Shown here: positions 51,336-59,608 of the stretch, piece by piece
How the letters are laid out: every line of letters begins with the position of its first letter
Numbering within the stretch: the stretch's first letter is position 1
Source of the DNA: JACVRX01 sp963831385
GTDB lineage: Bacteria > Actinomycetota > Actinomycetes > Jiangellales > Jiangellaceae
Assembly: GCA_963831385.1 (NCBI GenBank)
Contig: CAWHPW010000009.1
Location: forward strand, 51,023 to 115,022
Reading direction: 5' to 3'
DNA: 64,000 bases
Position numbers and translations under genes: made by a program
Notes under the pieces: model-generated
What the model was told of the DNA's origin: nothing
Databases searched by the model: none
Seen by the model: the letters and a program-made list of their open reading frames with translations, nothing else

Positions 51336-51625
51336 GAGTGGGAGTACGACAACTGGTCGGGCACGGCGAACGCAAACTCGTCCTCGAAGCACCACCACCA
51401 GTCCTCGCCGGGCTCGAACGACGACACAAGCGGGTGACCGGCAGAGGCGTGATGCGCTCTGGCATGCCTCGATGGAGACGAGTCACAGCACTCCACATGG
51501 CCGCACACCCGGCACATGCGCAGATGCACCCACCGGCCGCCGGTCCGCAGGCAGTCCTCACAACCGTCAGCCGACGGACTCGCCTGCGAGTCGATCCGGT
51601 CGAGGTGAGAGCAACTATCGGGCAC
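51332..51625 (-). CDS. UBP-type zinc finger protein
   Basis: A 97-residue protein. Zinc ligands are spaced as in the ubiquitin-hydrolase ZnF domain: GCEDCLRTGGRWVHLRMCRV, CGHVECCDSSP and SRHARAHHASAGHPLV. Bacterial copies do not bind ubiquitin as far as is known and are often encoded next to receiver/flavoprotein fusions as here. The GTG at 51625 has GGAG 6 bases upstream; its stop overlaps the next gene's ATG (ATGA). It is the first gene of the operon and may be a redox-sensitive regulator. Confidence 0.85.
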   Translation of the reverse strand: MPDSCSHLDRIDSQASPSADGCEDCLRTGGRWVHLRMCRVCGHVECCDSSPSRHARAHHASAGHPLVSSFEPGEDWWWCFEDEFAFAVPDQLSYSHS

Positions 51626-52409
51626 GGCATTCTCCGAAGGGCAGACCGCAGTAGTAGCGACCGGTACCGCCAGACTAGGTCCAACCAACCAGGATGTGCC
51701 GCGCGCCGACCGGGTAGTCGATGTGGAAGGCCCGATCTCAAGAGAACCATGCGATGGCCGCAGACCAGGTCGCCGGGCTGCTGTCGGCCAACGACCGCAC
51801 CTGCTCCAATGTTCAACCGACCGACCGCGGCCATCGCGATCGGCACCCGTGGTAGGCAGTTGAGTCCAAGCTCCATCCGGCGCGTTCATGCGGCACTGAG
51901 GTCGGCGCTGAACACTATTGTGAAGCGGCGATTGATCTCGTACAACTTGGCTCTTCAGGTCCAGCTCGCGCCGAGACCACTCACCGGCCAGAGACCGCAG
52001 AGCGGTGTCAATTGTTCCTCATCGAGAACAGAGAGAGACCGGCTCTCAGCGCCATACCACCTGATGATCGTCACAGGCCCTTGCGAAAGGGTGAGGCAAT
52101 CCGCCTCCGCGAAGACGTCAATCTTGATAGCCAATGCCAATTCGTGACTCAGCAGATCACCCGCGTCCAAGGCAAGCTCGCGGTTGATACACCGAAGACA
52201 AGGCGCGGGTAGTCCCCATCGACATGCTTATTGCCACCGGGCCCCCCTCAGCAGGCCACGCCTGCTGATAGCACCTGCTACATGGTGAGCGGGCACACTG
52301 TCGGGATGCCGCGTTCGTGTTTACGGCTGAGCTCCAAGGGAATGCGCCGTCATTGTGATCGTCCTCTACGGGTAGCAGCGAGCGCGGCCACCGTGGTGAT
52401 CGCCGTGCG
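51626..52409. other. Intergenic region, mostly without supportable genes
   Basis: About 780 bases, somewhat lower in GC than its surroundings. It must contain the promoter of the UBP zinc-finger operon near 51630-51700. One frame (minus 51955-52170) looks protein-like and is listed separately. Nothing else could be supported. Confidence 0.5.
51955..52170 (-). CDS. Possible small protein or gene remnant
   Basis: A 71-codon frame from a TTG with protein-like composition: LLSHELALAIKIDVFAEADC, then GPVTIIRWYGAESRSLSVLD. Its codons are less G/C biased than neighbouring genes. The frame stays open upstream (CINRELALDAGDLL) but has no good start or ribosome site. It may be the end of a lost gene from another source. 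No family was recognised. Confidence 0.25.
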   Translation of the reverse strand: MDAGDLLSHELALAIKIDVFAEADCLTLSQGPVTIIRWYGAESRSLSVLDEEQLTPLCGLWPVSGLGASWT

Positions 52410-53165
52410 TCAGTCGTACCGGCGCATCGTCCGCACGTTAATCGCCAGCATGAGCGCGACAAAGACCGCCACAACCAGGAACCCGCGTCCGATGACCGTC
52501 CAGTTTAAGTCTTCGAGGATCAGCGAGCGCATCGCCTCCATCACGTAGGTTACCGGGTTCAGGGTCGCCGCAATCTCCATCGGACGGGTCAACAGGTCGC
52601 GTGGCACGAAGTTCGGGGTGAGGAACAGCAGGGGGAAGAACACCAGGCTGGCCGAGTTGGTCGCCGCCGCGCTGCGCGTTTTCATGGCGACGAACTGCAA
52701 GAACCCGGAGTAGCCGACCGCCCACCCGGCTGTGAGCACGACCAGCAGCACGAACCCCAACGGCCCACTCGCCATAGTGATGCCGAAAGGCAGCGCCAGC
52801 AACACGATAACGGTGGTCATGCCGATGCTCTTGACTGCCTCCGACGACAGGCGGCCCAGGGCGAGCGCCGTGCGTGAGACGGGCGCGGCCCTGAGCTTGT
52901 CGAAGTATCCGTTCTCGATCTCCTCGACCAGGTAGAGCGCGGAAGTGCCAAATGACGCCGCCAGCAACAAGGCACTTGGGAGTTGGAACGCGGCGTAGTT
53001 CTGCCCTTCAAGGAACGCGGTCGAGCCGGACGGGAAGATCCTGGCTGCCTGGCCGACGTTGACGACGAGGAAGAACAACGGGATCAGGAGCGTGGGGATC
53101 AGCGCGTCGGGTGTGCGCTTGGCCTCGCGCAGCGCACGCTCTCCAAGCACCAGCAGCTGGCTCAC
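52410..53165 (-). CDS. ABC-2 type transporter permease (drug/polyketide exporter type)
   Basis: A 251-residue membrane protein with six helices. It starts LVLGERALREAKRTPDALIP and has YLVEEIENGYFDKLRAAPVS, SASLVFFPLLFLTPNFVPRD and LNPVTYVMEAMRSLI, typical for DrrB-like permeases. With the ATPase encoded just upstream it would export a drug-like compound or lipid. Its GTG overlaps the ATPase TGA (GTGA). Confidence 0.92.
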   Translation of the reverse strand: MSQLLVLGERALREAKRTPDALIPTLLIPLFFLVVNVGQAARIFPSGSTAFLEGQNYAAFQLPSALLLAASFGTSALYLVEEIENGYFDKLRAAPVSRTALALGRLSSEAVKSIGMTTVIVLLALPFGITMASGPLGFVLLVVLTAGWAVGYSGFLQFVAMKTRSAAATNSASLVFFPLLFLTPNFVPRDLLTRPMEIAATLNPVTYVMEAMRSLILEDLNWTVIGRGFLVVAVFVALMLAINVRTMRRYD

Positions 53166-54001
53166 TGGTGCACCTCCTGCACCTCGCCAGCGACGCGTTC
53201 GCGGCTGCGCCCGGTGACGTCGAGAAACACGTCGTCCAGCGTCGGCTCCCCGTCCATGCCTCGGCGCTGCTTGAGATCCGCCTTGAGTTGTGCAGGGGTG
53301 CCCTCGTGCACGATGAGCCCCCCGTCGATGATCGCCAGCCGATCGCAGAGCTGGTCGGCTTCCTCTAGGTACTGCGTCGTGAGAAACACCGTCGTTCCCA
53401 GCATGTTGATCCGGCGCACCTCGTCCCAGACAACCAGCCGGCTCGCCGGATCCAGCCCCGTCGTCGGCTCGTCGAGGAAGAGCACCTCGGGCTCATGCAC
53501 CAACGCGGAGGCAAGGTCCAGCCGACGTCTCATCCCACCCGAGTAGCCCTTGATGAGACGGTCCCCTGCGTCGACCAGGTCGACAAGCTCGAGCAACTGG
53601 CCGGCACGCTCCAGCGCCCCCGATCGCGAGCTGCCGAACAGGCGGGCCTGAAGGGTCAGCAGCTCGCGGCCGGTCTGCCGCGGGTCAAGGCCGGCCTCCT
53701 GCAGGGCCACACCGATGCGGCGCCGCGTCTCGTCAGGATCGGCGGCGACGTCGACGCCGGCCACCCGGGCCCGTCCCGATGTAATCGTCGTCAACGTCGT
53801 GAGCATGCGAACCGTCGTCGACTTGCCCGCGCCGTTCGGGCCGAGAAAGCCGAAAATCTCACCGGACCTGACCCGAAGATCGACCCCGCGCACCGCCTCA
53901 ACCGTCTCAGCCCGGCTTTCGAACGTCTTGACCAACTGTTCAGCCTCAACCGCCACCATGCTCGGCACACTAGCTTCGGGGACTGACAACGTGGCCGGCA
54001 C
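53162..54001 (-). CDS. ABC transporter ATP-binding protein, DrrA type
   Basis: A 279-residue ATPase. Walker A is FLGPNGAGKSTTVRML, the signature LIKGYSGGMRRRLDLASALV, Walker B VLFLDEPTTGLDPASR and the H-loop is replaced by VFLTTQYLEEADQL, the Gln-containing form usual in DrrA-type exporters. The C-terminal part (GEPTLDDVFLDVTGR) also fits daunorubicin-resistance ATPases. The start may be GTG at 54001 or ATG at 53959. It forms an exporter with the downstream permease. Confidence 0.93.
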   Translation of the reverse strand: MPATLSVPEASVPSMVAVEAEQLVKTFESRAETVEAVRGVDLRVRSGEIFGFLGPNGAGKSTTVRMLTTLTTITSGRARVAGVDVAADPDETRRRIGVALQEAGLDPRQTGRELLTLQARLFGSSRSGALERAGQLLELVDLVDAGDRLIKGYSGGMRRRLDLASALVHEPEVLFLDEPTTGLDPASRLVVWDEVRRINMLGTTVFLTTQYLEEADQLCDRLAIIDGGLIVHEGTPAQLKADLKQRRGMDGEPTLDDVFLDVTGRSRERVAGEVQEVHQ

Positions 54002-54097
54002 CCGTTCCAGGGGAGACCGCCCACCGACGACGGTGCTACCTCGAACGTTGGTCAGGTTGTCATCGGCGGGGAAACCACGACCAGCATCCGCGAAGCG

Positions 54098-54175
54098 ATG
54101 GAACGCAACAACGAAGACGATGACATCCGCACCGACGTGCTGCGCTTCGCGTTGCTGCGATATGAGGACCGGTGA
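54098..54175 (+). pseudogene. C-terminal gene remnant
   Basis: A frame ending at 54175 reads VVIGGETTTSIREAMERNNE, then DDDIRTDVLRFALLRYEDR, with good codon bias, but it has no start codon except an internal ATG at 54098 and is blocked upstream by a stop at 53984. It looks like the tail of a lost acidic protein. Family unknown. Confidence 0.3.
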
Positions 54176-54334
54176 AGGGTCGCGTCTTTAGACAGCGAAG
54201 GGTCCCATCTGACCCTGGCCGGCGCCGGCCTTGAGGCGCAGGGCGCCGGCGGGCTGGGCTGGTCTTGCAACGAGTGATGGACAGCTAAATGTCGTTCACG
54301 AGAGCATGACTCGACACCTCTCAGGGAGGTAGAC

Positions 54335-55189
54335 ATGGCTCGTACGCTTCCCCGCCGCCGGACGCTGCTGACTGCGCTGCTCGGGATCATCATCGTCGTG
54401 GTCGGACTGCTCGGCCTTACCTCGGCGGCACAAAGTGCCCCTGGTGCCACCACTGCAGGGTCGCATGACGAGGCCAAGCCGACGATTGTGCTGGTGCACG
54501 GTTCCTGGGCGGATGCGTCGAGTTGGACCGGGGTGGTGAAACGGTTGCAGCAAGAGGGTTATCAGGTGTTCGCACCGCCCAATCCGCTGCGCAGCCTCTC
54601 TGGTGACGCCGAATACATCAGGACGTTCCTGTCCACCGTGCCCGGTCCAATCGTTCTCGTCGGGCACTCCTATGGCGGCGCCGTGATCACCAACGCGGCC
54701 ACCGGCAACCCGAACGTGAAGGCGCTGGTCTACGTGGACGCCTTCGCACCCGACGAGGGTGAGCCGGTGCTGGCACTGCTCGGACCCGACTCCGCTCTGG
54801 CCGTGGCGGACCCCACCACGGTCTTCGATCTCCGGCCGTACCCCGGCGCCCCGGCCGGCGACTTCGACGTCTACCTGAAGCCGGAAGTCGTGGTGAACTC
54901 CTTCGCCCCCGATCTGCCGAAGCGGGACGCACTGGCGATAGCGGCGACCCAACACCCCCTCGTATTTAGCGCCGGCCTGGAACCCTCCGGCGTCCCAGCC
55001 TGGAAGACGATCCCATCCTGGTATCTCATCGGCACCGAGGACCTGATCATTCCGGAAGCGCAGCAGCGGTTCATGGCCGAGCGAGCCGGGGCAGAGATCG
55101 TCGAGGTCAAAGCCTCGCACGTCTCACTGATCTCCAAGCCCAACGCCGTGGCACGGCTCATCGTCGCTGCAGCCGAGGCCACCACCTGA
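54335..55189 (+). CDS. Secreted alpha/beta hydrolase
   Basis: A 284-residue hydrolase. A signal peptide or membrane anchor covers residues 1-34 (LLTALLGIIIVVVGLLGLTS). The catalytic core has IVLVHGSWADASSW, the elbow IVLVGHSYGGAVITNAA (nucleophile Ser), YLIGTEDLIIPEAQ (acid) and VKASHVSLISKP (His). It resembles small esterases of the RutD/EstC-like group. An AGGGAGG site lies near 54325. It is followed by a second hydrolase gene on the same strand. Confidence 0.9.
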   Translation: MARTLPRRRTLLTALLGIIIVVVGLLGLTSAAQSAPGATTAGSHDEAKPTIVLVHGSWADASSWTGVVKRLQQEGYQVFAPPNPLRSLSGDAEYIRTFLSTVPGPIVLVGHSYGGAVITNAATGNPNVKALVYVDAFAPDEGEPVLALLGPDSALAVADPTTVFDLRPYPGAPAGDFDVYLKPEVVVNSFAPDLPKRDALAIAATQHPLVFSAGLEPSGVPAWKTIPSWYLIGTEDLIIPEAQQRFMAERAGAEIVEVKASHVSLISKPNAVARLIVAAAEATT

Positions 55190-55262
55190 TCGAAGCCCTA
55201 CAAGGAGCAGCTCGGCGTCGACCTGCTCGAGTTCCTGAACGCCACGAACGAAAGGATGGCCG

Positions 55263-56084
55263 ATGAATCCTGCCACGTCCACGCCTGACACGATCGTCCT
55301 GGTCCACGGCTTCTGGGTCACGCCCCGCAGTTGGGAGCACTGGATCGAGCGCTACGAGGGCAGGGGGCTGCGCGTGATCGCCCCGCCCTACCCCGGGTTC
55401 GAGGTCGAGGTCGAGGCGCTGAACGCCGACCCCACGCCGATCGAGCGCGTGACGGTCCCGGCGATCATGGAGCGCCTCGAGGCGATCGTCGGCGAGCTCG
55501 AATCGCCTCCGATCATCATCGGCCACTCCGCCGGCGGCGTGTTCACCCAGATCCTGCTCGACCACGGCTTCGGCGCCGCCGGCGTGGCGATCGACTCGGC
55601 GCCAACCGAGGGTGTCAGGCGCGTCCCGCTGTCGCAGGTGCGCGCCAGCTTCCCGGTGCTCAAGAACCCGGCGAACCGCCACAAAGCCGTCGGCCTCACC
55701 TTCGAGCAGTGGAACTACGCGTTCACCAACGGCTTCCCCGAGGACGAGGCGCGGCGGTTGTACGAGCGCTACCACATCCCCGCGTCCGGAGAGGTCTTCT
55801 GGGGCAGCGCGCTCGCGAACATCCACCCTGGCAGGGACGAGACCTGGGTGAACTACGACAACGAGGGGCGCGCGCCGCTGCTGTTCATCTCTGGCAGCTC
55901 AGACCACCTGATGCCGCCGTCGATCCAGCGCTCGAACGCCAAGCATTGGAACGACAACGTCATCACCGAGGTCAAGGAGTTCGAGGGGCCGCATCTGCTG
56001 CCCGCGTGGCCGGGATGGGAGAAGGTCGCCGACTACGCGCTGGACTGGGCGCTCGAGCATGCGGCGCCGCCGAGCACGCGGTGA
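55263..56084 (+). CDS. Cytoplasmic alpha/beta hydrolase
   Basis: A 273-residue hydrolase without a signal peptide. Motifs: IVLVHGFWVTPRSWEHWIER (oxyanion HG), PPIIIGHSAGGVFTQILLD (nucleophile), LLFISGSSDHLMPPS (acid) and EFEGPHLLPAWPGWEKVA (His). Similar genes often occur as stress-induced or xenobiotic esterases. The ATG at 55263 has GAAAGG about 8 bases upstream. Its TGA overlaps the GTG of a broken MBL-fold gene (GTGA). Confidence 0.9.
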   Translation: MNPATSTPDTIVLVHGFWVTPRSWEHWIERYEGRGLRVIAPPYPGFEVEVEALNADPTPIERVTVPAIMERLEAIVGELESPPIIIGHSAGGVFTQILLDHGFGAAGVAIDSAPTEGVRRVPLSQVRASFPVLKNPANRHKAVGLTFEQWNYAFTNGFPEDEARRLYERYHIPASGEVFWGSALANIHPGRDETWVNYDNEGRAPLLFISGSSDHLMPPSIQRSNAKHWNDNVITEVKEFEGPHLLPAWPGWEKVADYALDWALEHAAPPSTR

Positions 56085-56225
56085 GAGGCGTCCGGCTCAC
56101 CCACAGCGGCGGGCCGGCCGTCCTGATCGAGGTCGAAGGGTGACCCTGCTGACCAACCCAACGGTCGATGCCCCCGGCCGCAGGTACTCCTTCGGCTGGG
56201 GCGCCGCGTCACGCAAACTGCGTTC
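56081..56225 (+). pseudogene. 5' fragment of an MBL-fold metallohydrolase gene
   Basis: The GTG at 56081 begins RGVRLTHSGGPAVLIEVEG and stops; one base shifted, the sequence continues TLLTNPTVDAPGRRYSFGW. Together this matches the start of UlaG-like MBL-fold proteins (THxGGPTVLIE, LLTDPTFD). The rest of the gene, including all metal ligands, is missing. The start overlaps the hydrolase stop, so it was once the next gene of that operon. Confidence 0.55.
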
Positions 56226-56303
56226 TTCACGCGCACTCCGCGAGGGCCCAGCTCGGCGCGCCAGTTTGCGGTCGTCCGGACCGGAGCTCGGAAGGTGCCC
56301 TGA

Positions 56304-56472
56304 ATGAGTGATCCGACCGGCAGCGACGGGCGGAGCCCGAGGCGCCCTTCGTCATCGAGCATCGCGAGACACTGATCTACATGCTGTACCAGGCCGCCGA
56401 GCTTGAGCACGGGATCATGTGCCAGTACGTCGAGGTACCTCGCGTTCCGGTGGTTCTGCGAACTGGCGGCGT
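56304..56472 (+). pseudogene. Fragment of a ferritin-like domain gene
   Basis: An ATG at 56304 starts MSDPTGSDG; after a shift near 56330 the frame reads APFVIEHRETLIYMLYQAAE and LEHGIMCQY, characteristic of the ferritin-like domain of VioB-related proteins (Glu/His metal ligands in the first helix). A further frame change gives RYLAFRWFCELAA and a TAA at 56472. Only about 45 codons of a much longer gene remain. Confidence 0.5.
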
Positions 56473-56493
56473 AAAGGGCGGGCGTGCGGGTAC

Positions 56494-56844
56494 TCACGTC
56501 ACCCATTCGCCTTCAAGAGGTAGGCCGGCCGCCTCCCAATCCGTCAGCCCGCCGGAGTATCGACGGACATGTCGGTAGCCACGGTCCACGAGTGCGTGGT
56601 AGAGCGCGATGCTGGCGTGGCAGTCAACGCTGGTGCAGTACACCACGATGTCATCCTCGGGACTCAGCGAGGAGAAGAGCTCATCTGCGGTGTTGAAGTG
56701 CTCAGACCCCGGGATGTGTTTGGCTCGGAACGCCCATTCGTTCAGGGCCATCACCAGCCTGAACGCTTCGCCACCCCGGACCATCTCCAGGAGTTCGTCA
56801 CGTTGGATGGTTCGCACTCCCCTTGACGCGTCTGACACGCCCAC
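56494..56844 (-). CDS. Rhodanese-like domain protein
   Basis: A 116-residue single rhodanese domain. It has AFRAKHIPGSEHFNTADEL, the active loop DDIVVYCTSVDCHASIALYH with the cysteine that would carry sulfur, and VRRYSGGLTDWEAAGLPLEG. It may move sulfane sulfur or sense it. The GTG at 56844 is preferred, with GGAG upstream; a GTG at 56838 is possible. Confidence 0.85.
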   Translation of the reverse strand: MGVSDASRGVRTIQRDELLEMVRGGEAFRLVMALNEWAFRAKHIPGSEHFNTADELFSSLSPEDDIVVYCTSVDCHASIALYHALVDRGYRHVRRYSGGLTDWEAAGLPLEGEWVT

Positions 56845-57042
56845 GACGATGTGCGCTCCTTCGCAGTTCCGCAAGCCTACGGGTCGCCGGTTAGGGCGCC
56901 CTGAACCTGTCCGGCCCAGGCCTTGCGAGCTCTCGACAACCGTGACGGGCCACCGGCATGACCACCGATGCCACCATCGTCGACCACATCGAACGGCTCT
57001 CGCCGATGAATGGCCGCGGGGATGACCACACACCTCGCGAGG

Positions 57043-57915
57043 TCAGCCGCCGACGCGCGTGATGGTGGCGACCTCGTCGTGGGTGAGCGCCCAGGTTGGC
57101 CGGGCTAGCGGTGGGCTTGTCTCGCCGGTGCGTTCCGCGAGGCACCCCGAGATCAGGGATCGGTCGGGGTACTCGGAGCGTTGCACGAGTACCGCACCAG
57201 CGGTGACGCGGCAGTGGTGGCCGAGGGTGGACCAGTCCGAGACGATCGCACCGGGTTCGATCACGCAGCCGTCCCCAATCACACAGCCGTGGATCATCGC
57301 GGCGGGACCGATGACGCAGTCGTCGCCGATGAGCAGCTGGTTGTCGGGGAGCAGGTGCAGGACGGTGTTCTTGAGTATCTGTACCCGGTCGCCGATGCGA
57401 ACCGGGCCGTGGCTGTCACCGATGATCTTCACACCAGCGCCGATGATGCAGTCGCGGCCGATACGGACATCGCCGGTGACCTCGGCGGAGTCAAACAGCA
57501 CCGTGCCCTGGCCGATCTCGGGAGTGTGATCCTTGTAGGCATAGAGGGTTCCCACGGCGTCGCGCTTCTCGGGGTGGTATTCCAGGGTGGGCTCGTCGGG
57601 GATCGACAGGTCGCCGTCACGCAGCCCGCGGAGTCGGTCGACGTCGGCGTCGGTGGCGTCGCGCAGTTTGCGGGCCGGTCGGCCGACCCAGACGCTGGCG
57701 TCCGGCAGGCGGGCCCCAGCGGGTACCAGCGTGCCCTCCCCAAGGAAGACGCGGTCGCCGAGCACGCCGCCGGGCAGCATCGTCGAGCCGTTGCCGATCT
57801 CGCAGAGGTCACCGATGGTCGCGCCGACGATCGTGCAACGGTGCCCAAACACGCTACGCCGACCGATCACCACGGCCATCCCGGGCCTGCCGATGACCGT
57901 GCAGTTCTCGAGCAC
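57043..57915 (-). CDS. Hexapeptide-repeat (gamma-carbonic anhydrase-like) protein with an extra partial repeat domain
   Basis: A 290-residue left-handed beta-helix protein. Residues 1-90 look like the second half of one gamma-carbonic-anhydrase-like domain (GHRCTIVGATIGDLCEIGNG, SVWVGRPARKLRD). Residues 130-260 are a full one: TGDVRIGRDCIIGAGVKIIG, GDSHGPVRIGDRV, TVLHLLPDNQLLIGDD and AAMIHGCVIGDG, with three histidines at the places of zinc ligands. The GTG start at 57915 follows an in-frame stop, and upstream codons read plausibly (LWERAWGSAV), so the N-terminus may be truncated. Acyltransferase activity is the alternative. Confidence 0.75.
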   Translation of the reverse strand: MLENCTVIGRPGMAVVIGRRSVFGHRCTIVGATIGDLCEIGNGSTMLPGGVLGDRVFLGEGTLVPAGARLPDASVWVGRPARKLRDATDADVDRLRGLRDGDLSIPDEPTLEYHPEKRDAVGTLYAYKDHTPEIGQGTVLFDSAEVTGDVRIGRDCIIGAGVKIIGDSHGPVRIGDRVQILKNTVLHLLPDNQLLIGDDCVIGPAAMIHGCVIGDGCVIEPGAIVSDWSTLGHHCRVTAGAVLVQRSEYPDRSLISGCLAERTGETSPPLARPTWALTHDEVATITRVGG

Positions 57916-58263
57916 CGCCGATCCCCACGCTCGCTCCCAAAGCGTTCAATCCCCATGTCGACGCTCCGACGGTACGTCGGCTCAGGCTGGCCGCACGGCC
58001 AGTCAGTCTCTGTGTTGCTGGGGCGCAGCATGGCGGGTAACTGTGGCCTCTACCTGCGACTATGCCCTCACTGCGTACGCCCTCCAGCACCACCAGCAGG
58101 CCACAGGCGACGTCATTTCATGCCACGAACCACCCCGAGGGCTGCGGCACCGGCTGCTGTTGACCGGCGGGTTGACCGATTGGGTAGCCGCACAGATGTT
58201 TGCCGCCGCGCGGATGATGTCGCGGGTTGACGGTAACCAGGCATCTCAGCAAGTATTGAGTCG
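57916..58263. promoter_or_regulatory. Divergent intergenic region before the arsenic operon
   Basis: About 350 bases with no supportable gene. It should contain the ars promoter. Next to the arsR start lies an imperfect palindrome (CATCTCAGC...GAGTCGATG, 58242-58266), with CATC/GATG and CTCA/TGAG arms, that overlaps the start codon and could be the ArsR operator. Confidence 0.4.
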
Positions 58264-58950
58264 ATGTCTGTTGAGAGTACGTTTGCTAGACGGGTCAAGG
58301 TGCACGCCGCGCTGGGGGAACCATCGCGGTTGGCGATCGTGGACCGCCTGATGCTGGGCGACATGTCGCCGGGTGAGCTGGCTGAATTGTTCGGACTACC
58401 GTCCAACCTGCTCGCGCACCATCTGAACGTGCTCGGCGAGGCCGGAGTGGTCGAGCGGGTCCGCTCGGAGGGGGACCTGCGGCGGGCGTATGTGCGGCTC
58501 GTTCCGAGGGCCTTTGCGGGTCTGACAACCGATTTGGTGCTGCCGGCTGCGCGGGTGGTGTTCGTGTGCACGCACAACTCGGCTCGGTCGCAGTTCGCTG
58601 CGGCTGTCTGGGCAGCGTCGAGCCGGGTACCCGTGGCGTCTGCTGGCACGTATCCGGCTCATCGCGTTCATCCGACGGCGGTGGCGGTGGCCCGTCGGCA
58701 CCGCTTGCCGTTCAAGCGAGTGCGCACGGCGAACCTCGATGCTGTGTTGCGACCCGAGGATCTGGTTGTCGCGGTGTGCGACAACGCGCATGAGGAGCTG
58801 GGTTCCCGGGTGCCGGATCGGCTGCATTGGTCAGTTCCTGACCCGGTCCGCGTGGGCACCGATGTGGCGTTCGAGCACGCTCTGGAACTGATCGAAGACC
58901 GGGTCGCCCGGCTCGCGACTGCCGTTCATATCGCTGAGGAGGCGTCATGA
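58264..58950 (+). CDS. arsR: ArsR family repressor fused to an ArsC-like low-molecular-weight phosphatase domain
   Basis: A 228-residue fusion. Residues 5-85 are an ArsR winged helix (LGEPSRLAIVDRLML, LPSNLLAHHLNVLGEAGVVE). Residues 95-225 are a low-molecular-weight phosphatase/arsenate reductase domain with the P-loop VFVCTHNSARSQ (Cys102, Arg108) and VPDPVRVGT, the place of the catalytic Asp-Pro. The HTH part has no cysteine, so the classical As(III) site is absent; sensing may involve the fused domain. The gene starts the arsenic operon and overlaps arsC (ATGA). Confidence 0.9.
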   Translation: MSVESTFARRVKVHAALGEPSRLAIVDRLMLGDMSPGELAELFGLPSNLLAHHLNVLGEAGVVERVRSEGDLRRAYVRLVPRAFAGLTTDLVLPAARVVFVCTHNSARSQFAAAVWAASSRVPVASAGTYPAHRVHPTAVAVARRHRLPFKRVRTANLDAVLRPEDLVVAVCDNAHEELGSRVPDRLHWSVPDPVRVGTDVAFEHALELIEDRVARLATAVHIAEEAS

Positions 58951-59600
58951 CCGATACCCACGATCTAAACCTCACCCTCGATCAGAATGTGGCCTTGAAG
59001 GTGGCTGCAGAGCGGTTGCATCGCGAGTTCGCCGACACTTTTGGCACCGAGACGATCGAGTTGTTCCTGCACACGTCGTATGACCAGTTCGCCGGGCGGG
59101 CCACTATCCCCAACTTCCTGCCACTGCTGGCTGAGCGCTTCGCGCGGCAGCGGCTGCGGGCGCTTTCCAAAGTGGAGGGCAAGGCGATGGCCGGAACGCC
59201 CACGGTTCTGTTCTTGTGTACGCACAACGCGGGCCGGTCGCAGATGGCACTCGGGTTCTTCCAGCGGCTCGCCGGCGACCGGGCCGTGGCCTGGTCCGGA
59301 GGTTCCGAGCCCGGCCAGGAGCTGAACTCGGCCGCGGTGGATGCGATGGCAGAGCGCGGAATCGATATCACCGGGGAGTTCCCGAAGCCGTGGACCGAAG
59401 AGATCCTCGGCGCCGCCGAAGTGATCATCACGATGGGCTGCGGGGATGCTTGCCCGATCTTCCCGGGCAAACGGTACGAGGACTGGACTCTGGACGACCC
59501 GGCCGGACAGGACCTGGCCGCGGTACGGCCGATCCGCGACGAGATCGAACGGCGGGTGCGGCACCTGCTCGACGAGCTCGACGTCCCGGCCCAGGCTTAG
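58947..59600 (+). CDS. arsC: Arsenate reductase (LMW phosphatase type) with N-terminal helical domain
   Basis: A 217-residue protein. Residues 10-75 are a helical module seen in actinobacterial ArsC proteins (VALKVAAERLHREFADTFG). The catalytic domain has TVLFLCTHNAGRSQMALGFF with Cys91 and Arg97, and VIITMGCGDACPIFPGKRY with two more cysteines and LDDPAGQDL. It reduces arsenate to arsenite. It overlaps arsR-arsC and is followed 8 bases later by a shortened flavoprotein gene. Confidence 0.93.
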   Translation: MTDTHDLNLTLDQNVALKVAAERLHREFADTFGTETIELFLHTSYDQFAGRATIPNFLPLLAERFARQRLRALSKVEGKAMAGTPTVLFLCTHNAGRSQMALGFFQRLAGDRAVAWSGGSEPGQELNSAAVDAMAERGIDITGEFPKPWTEEILGAAEVIITMGCGDACPIFPGKRYEDWTLDDPAGQDLAAVRPIRDEIERRVRHLLDELDVPAQA

Positions 59601-59608
59601 CAGACTCG

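Noticed and set aside
57181..58230. 349-codon plus-strand frame opposite the hexapeptide protein
   Set aside because: The minus-strand hexapeptide repeats are unmistakable; the plus frame is a shadow.
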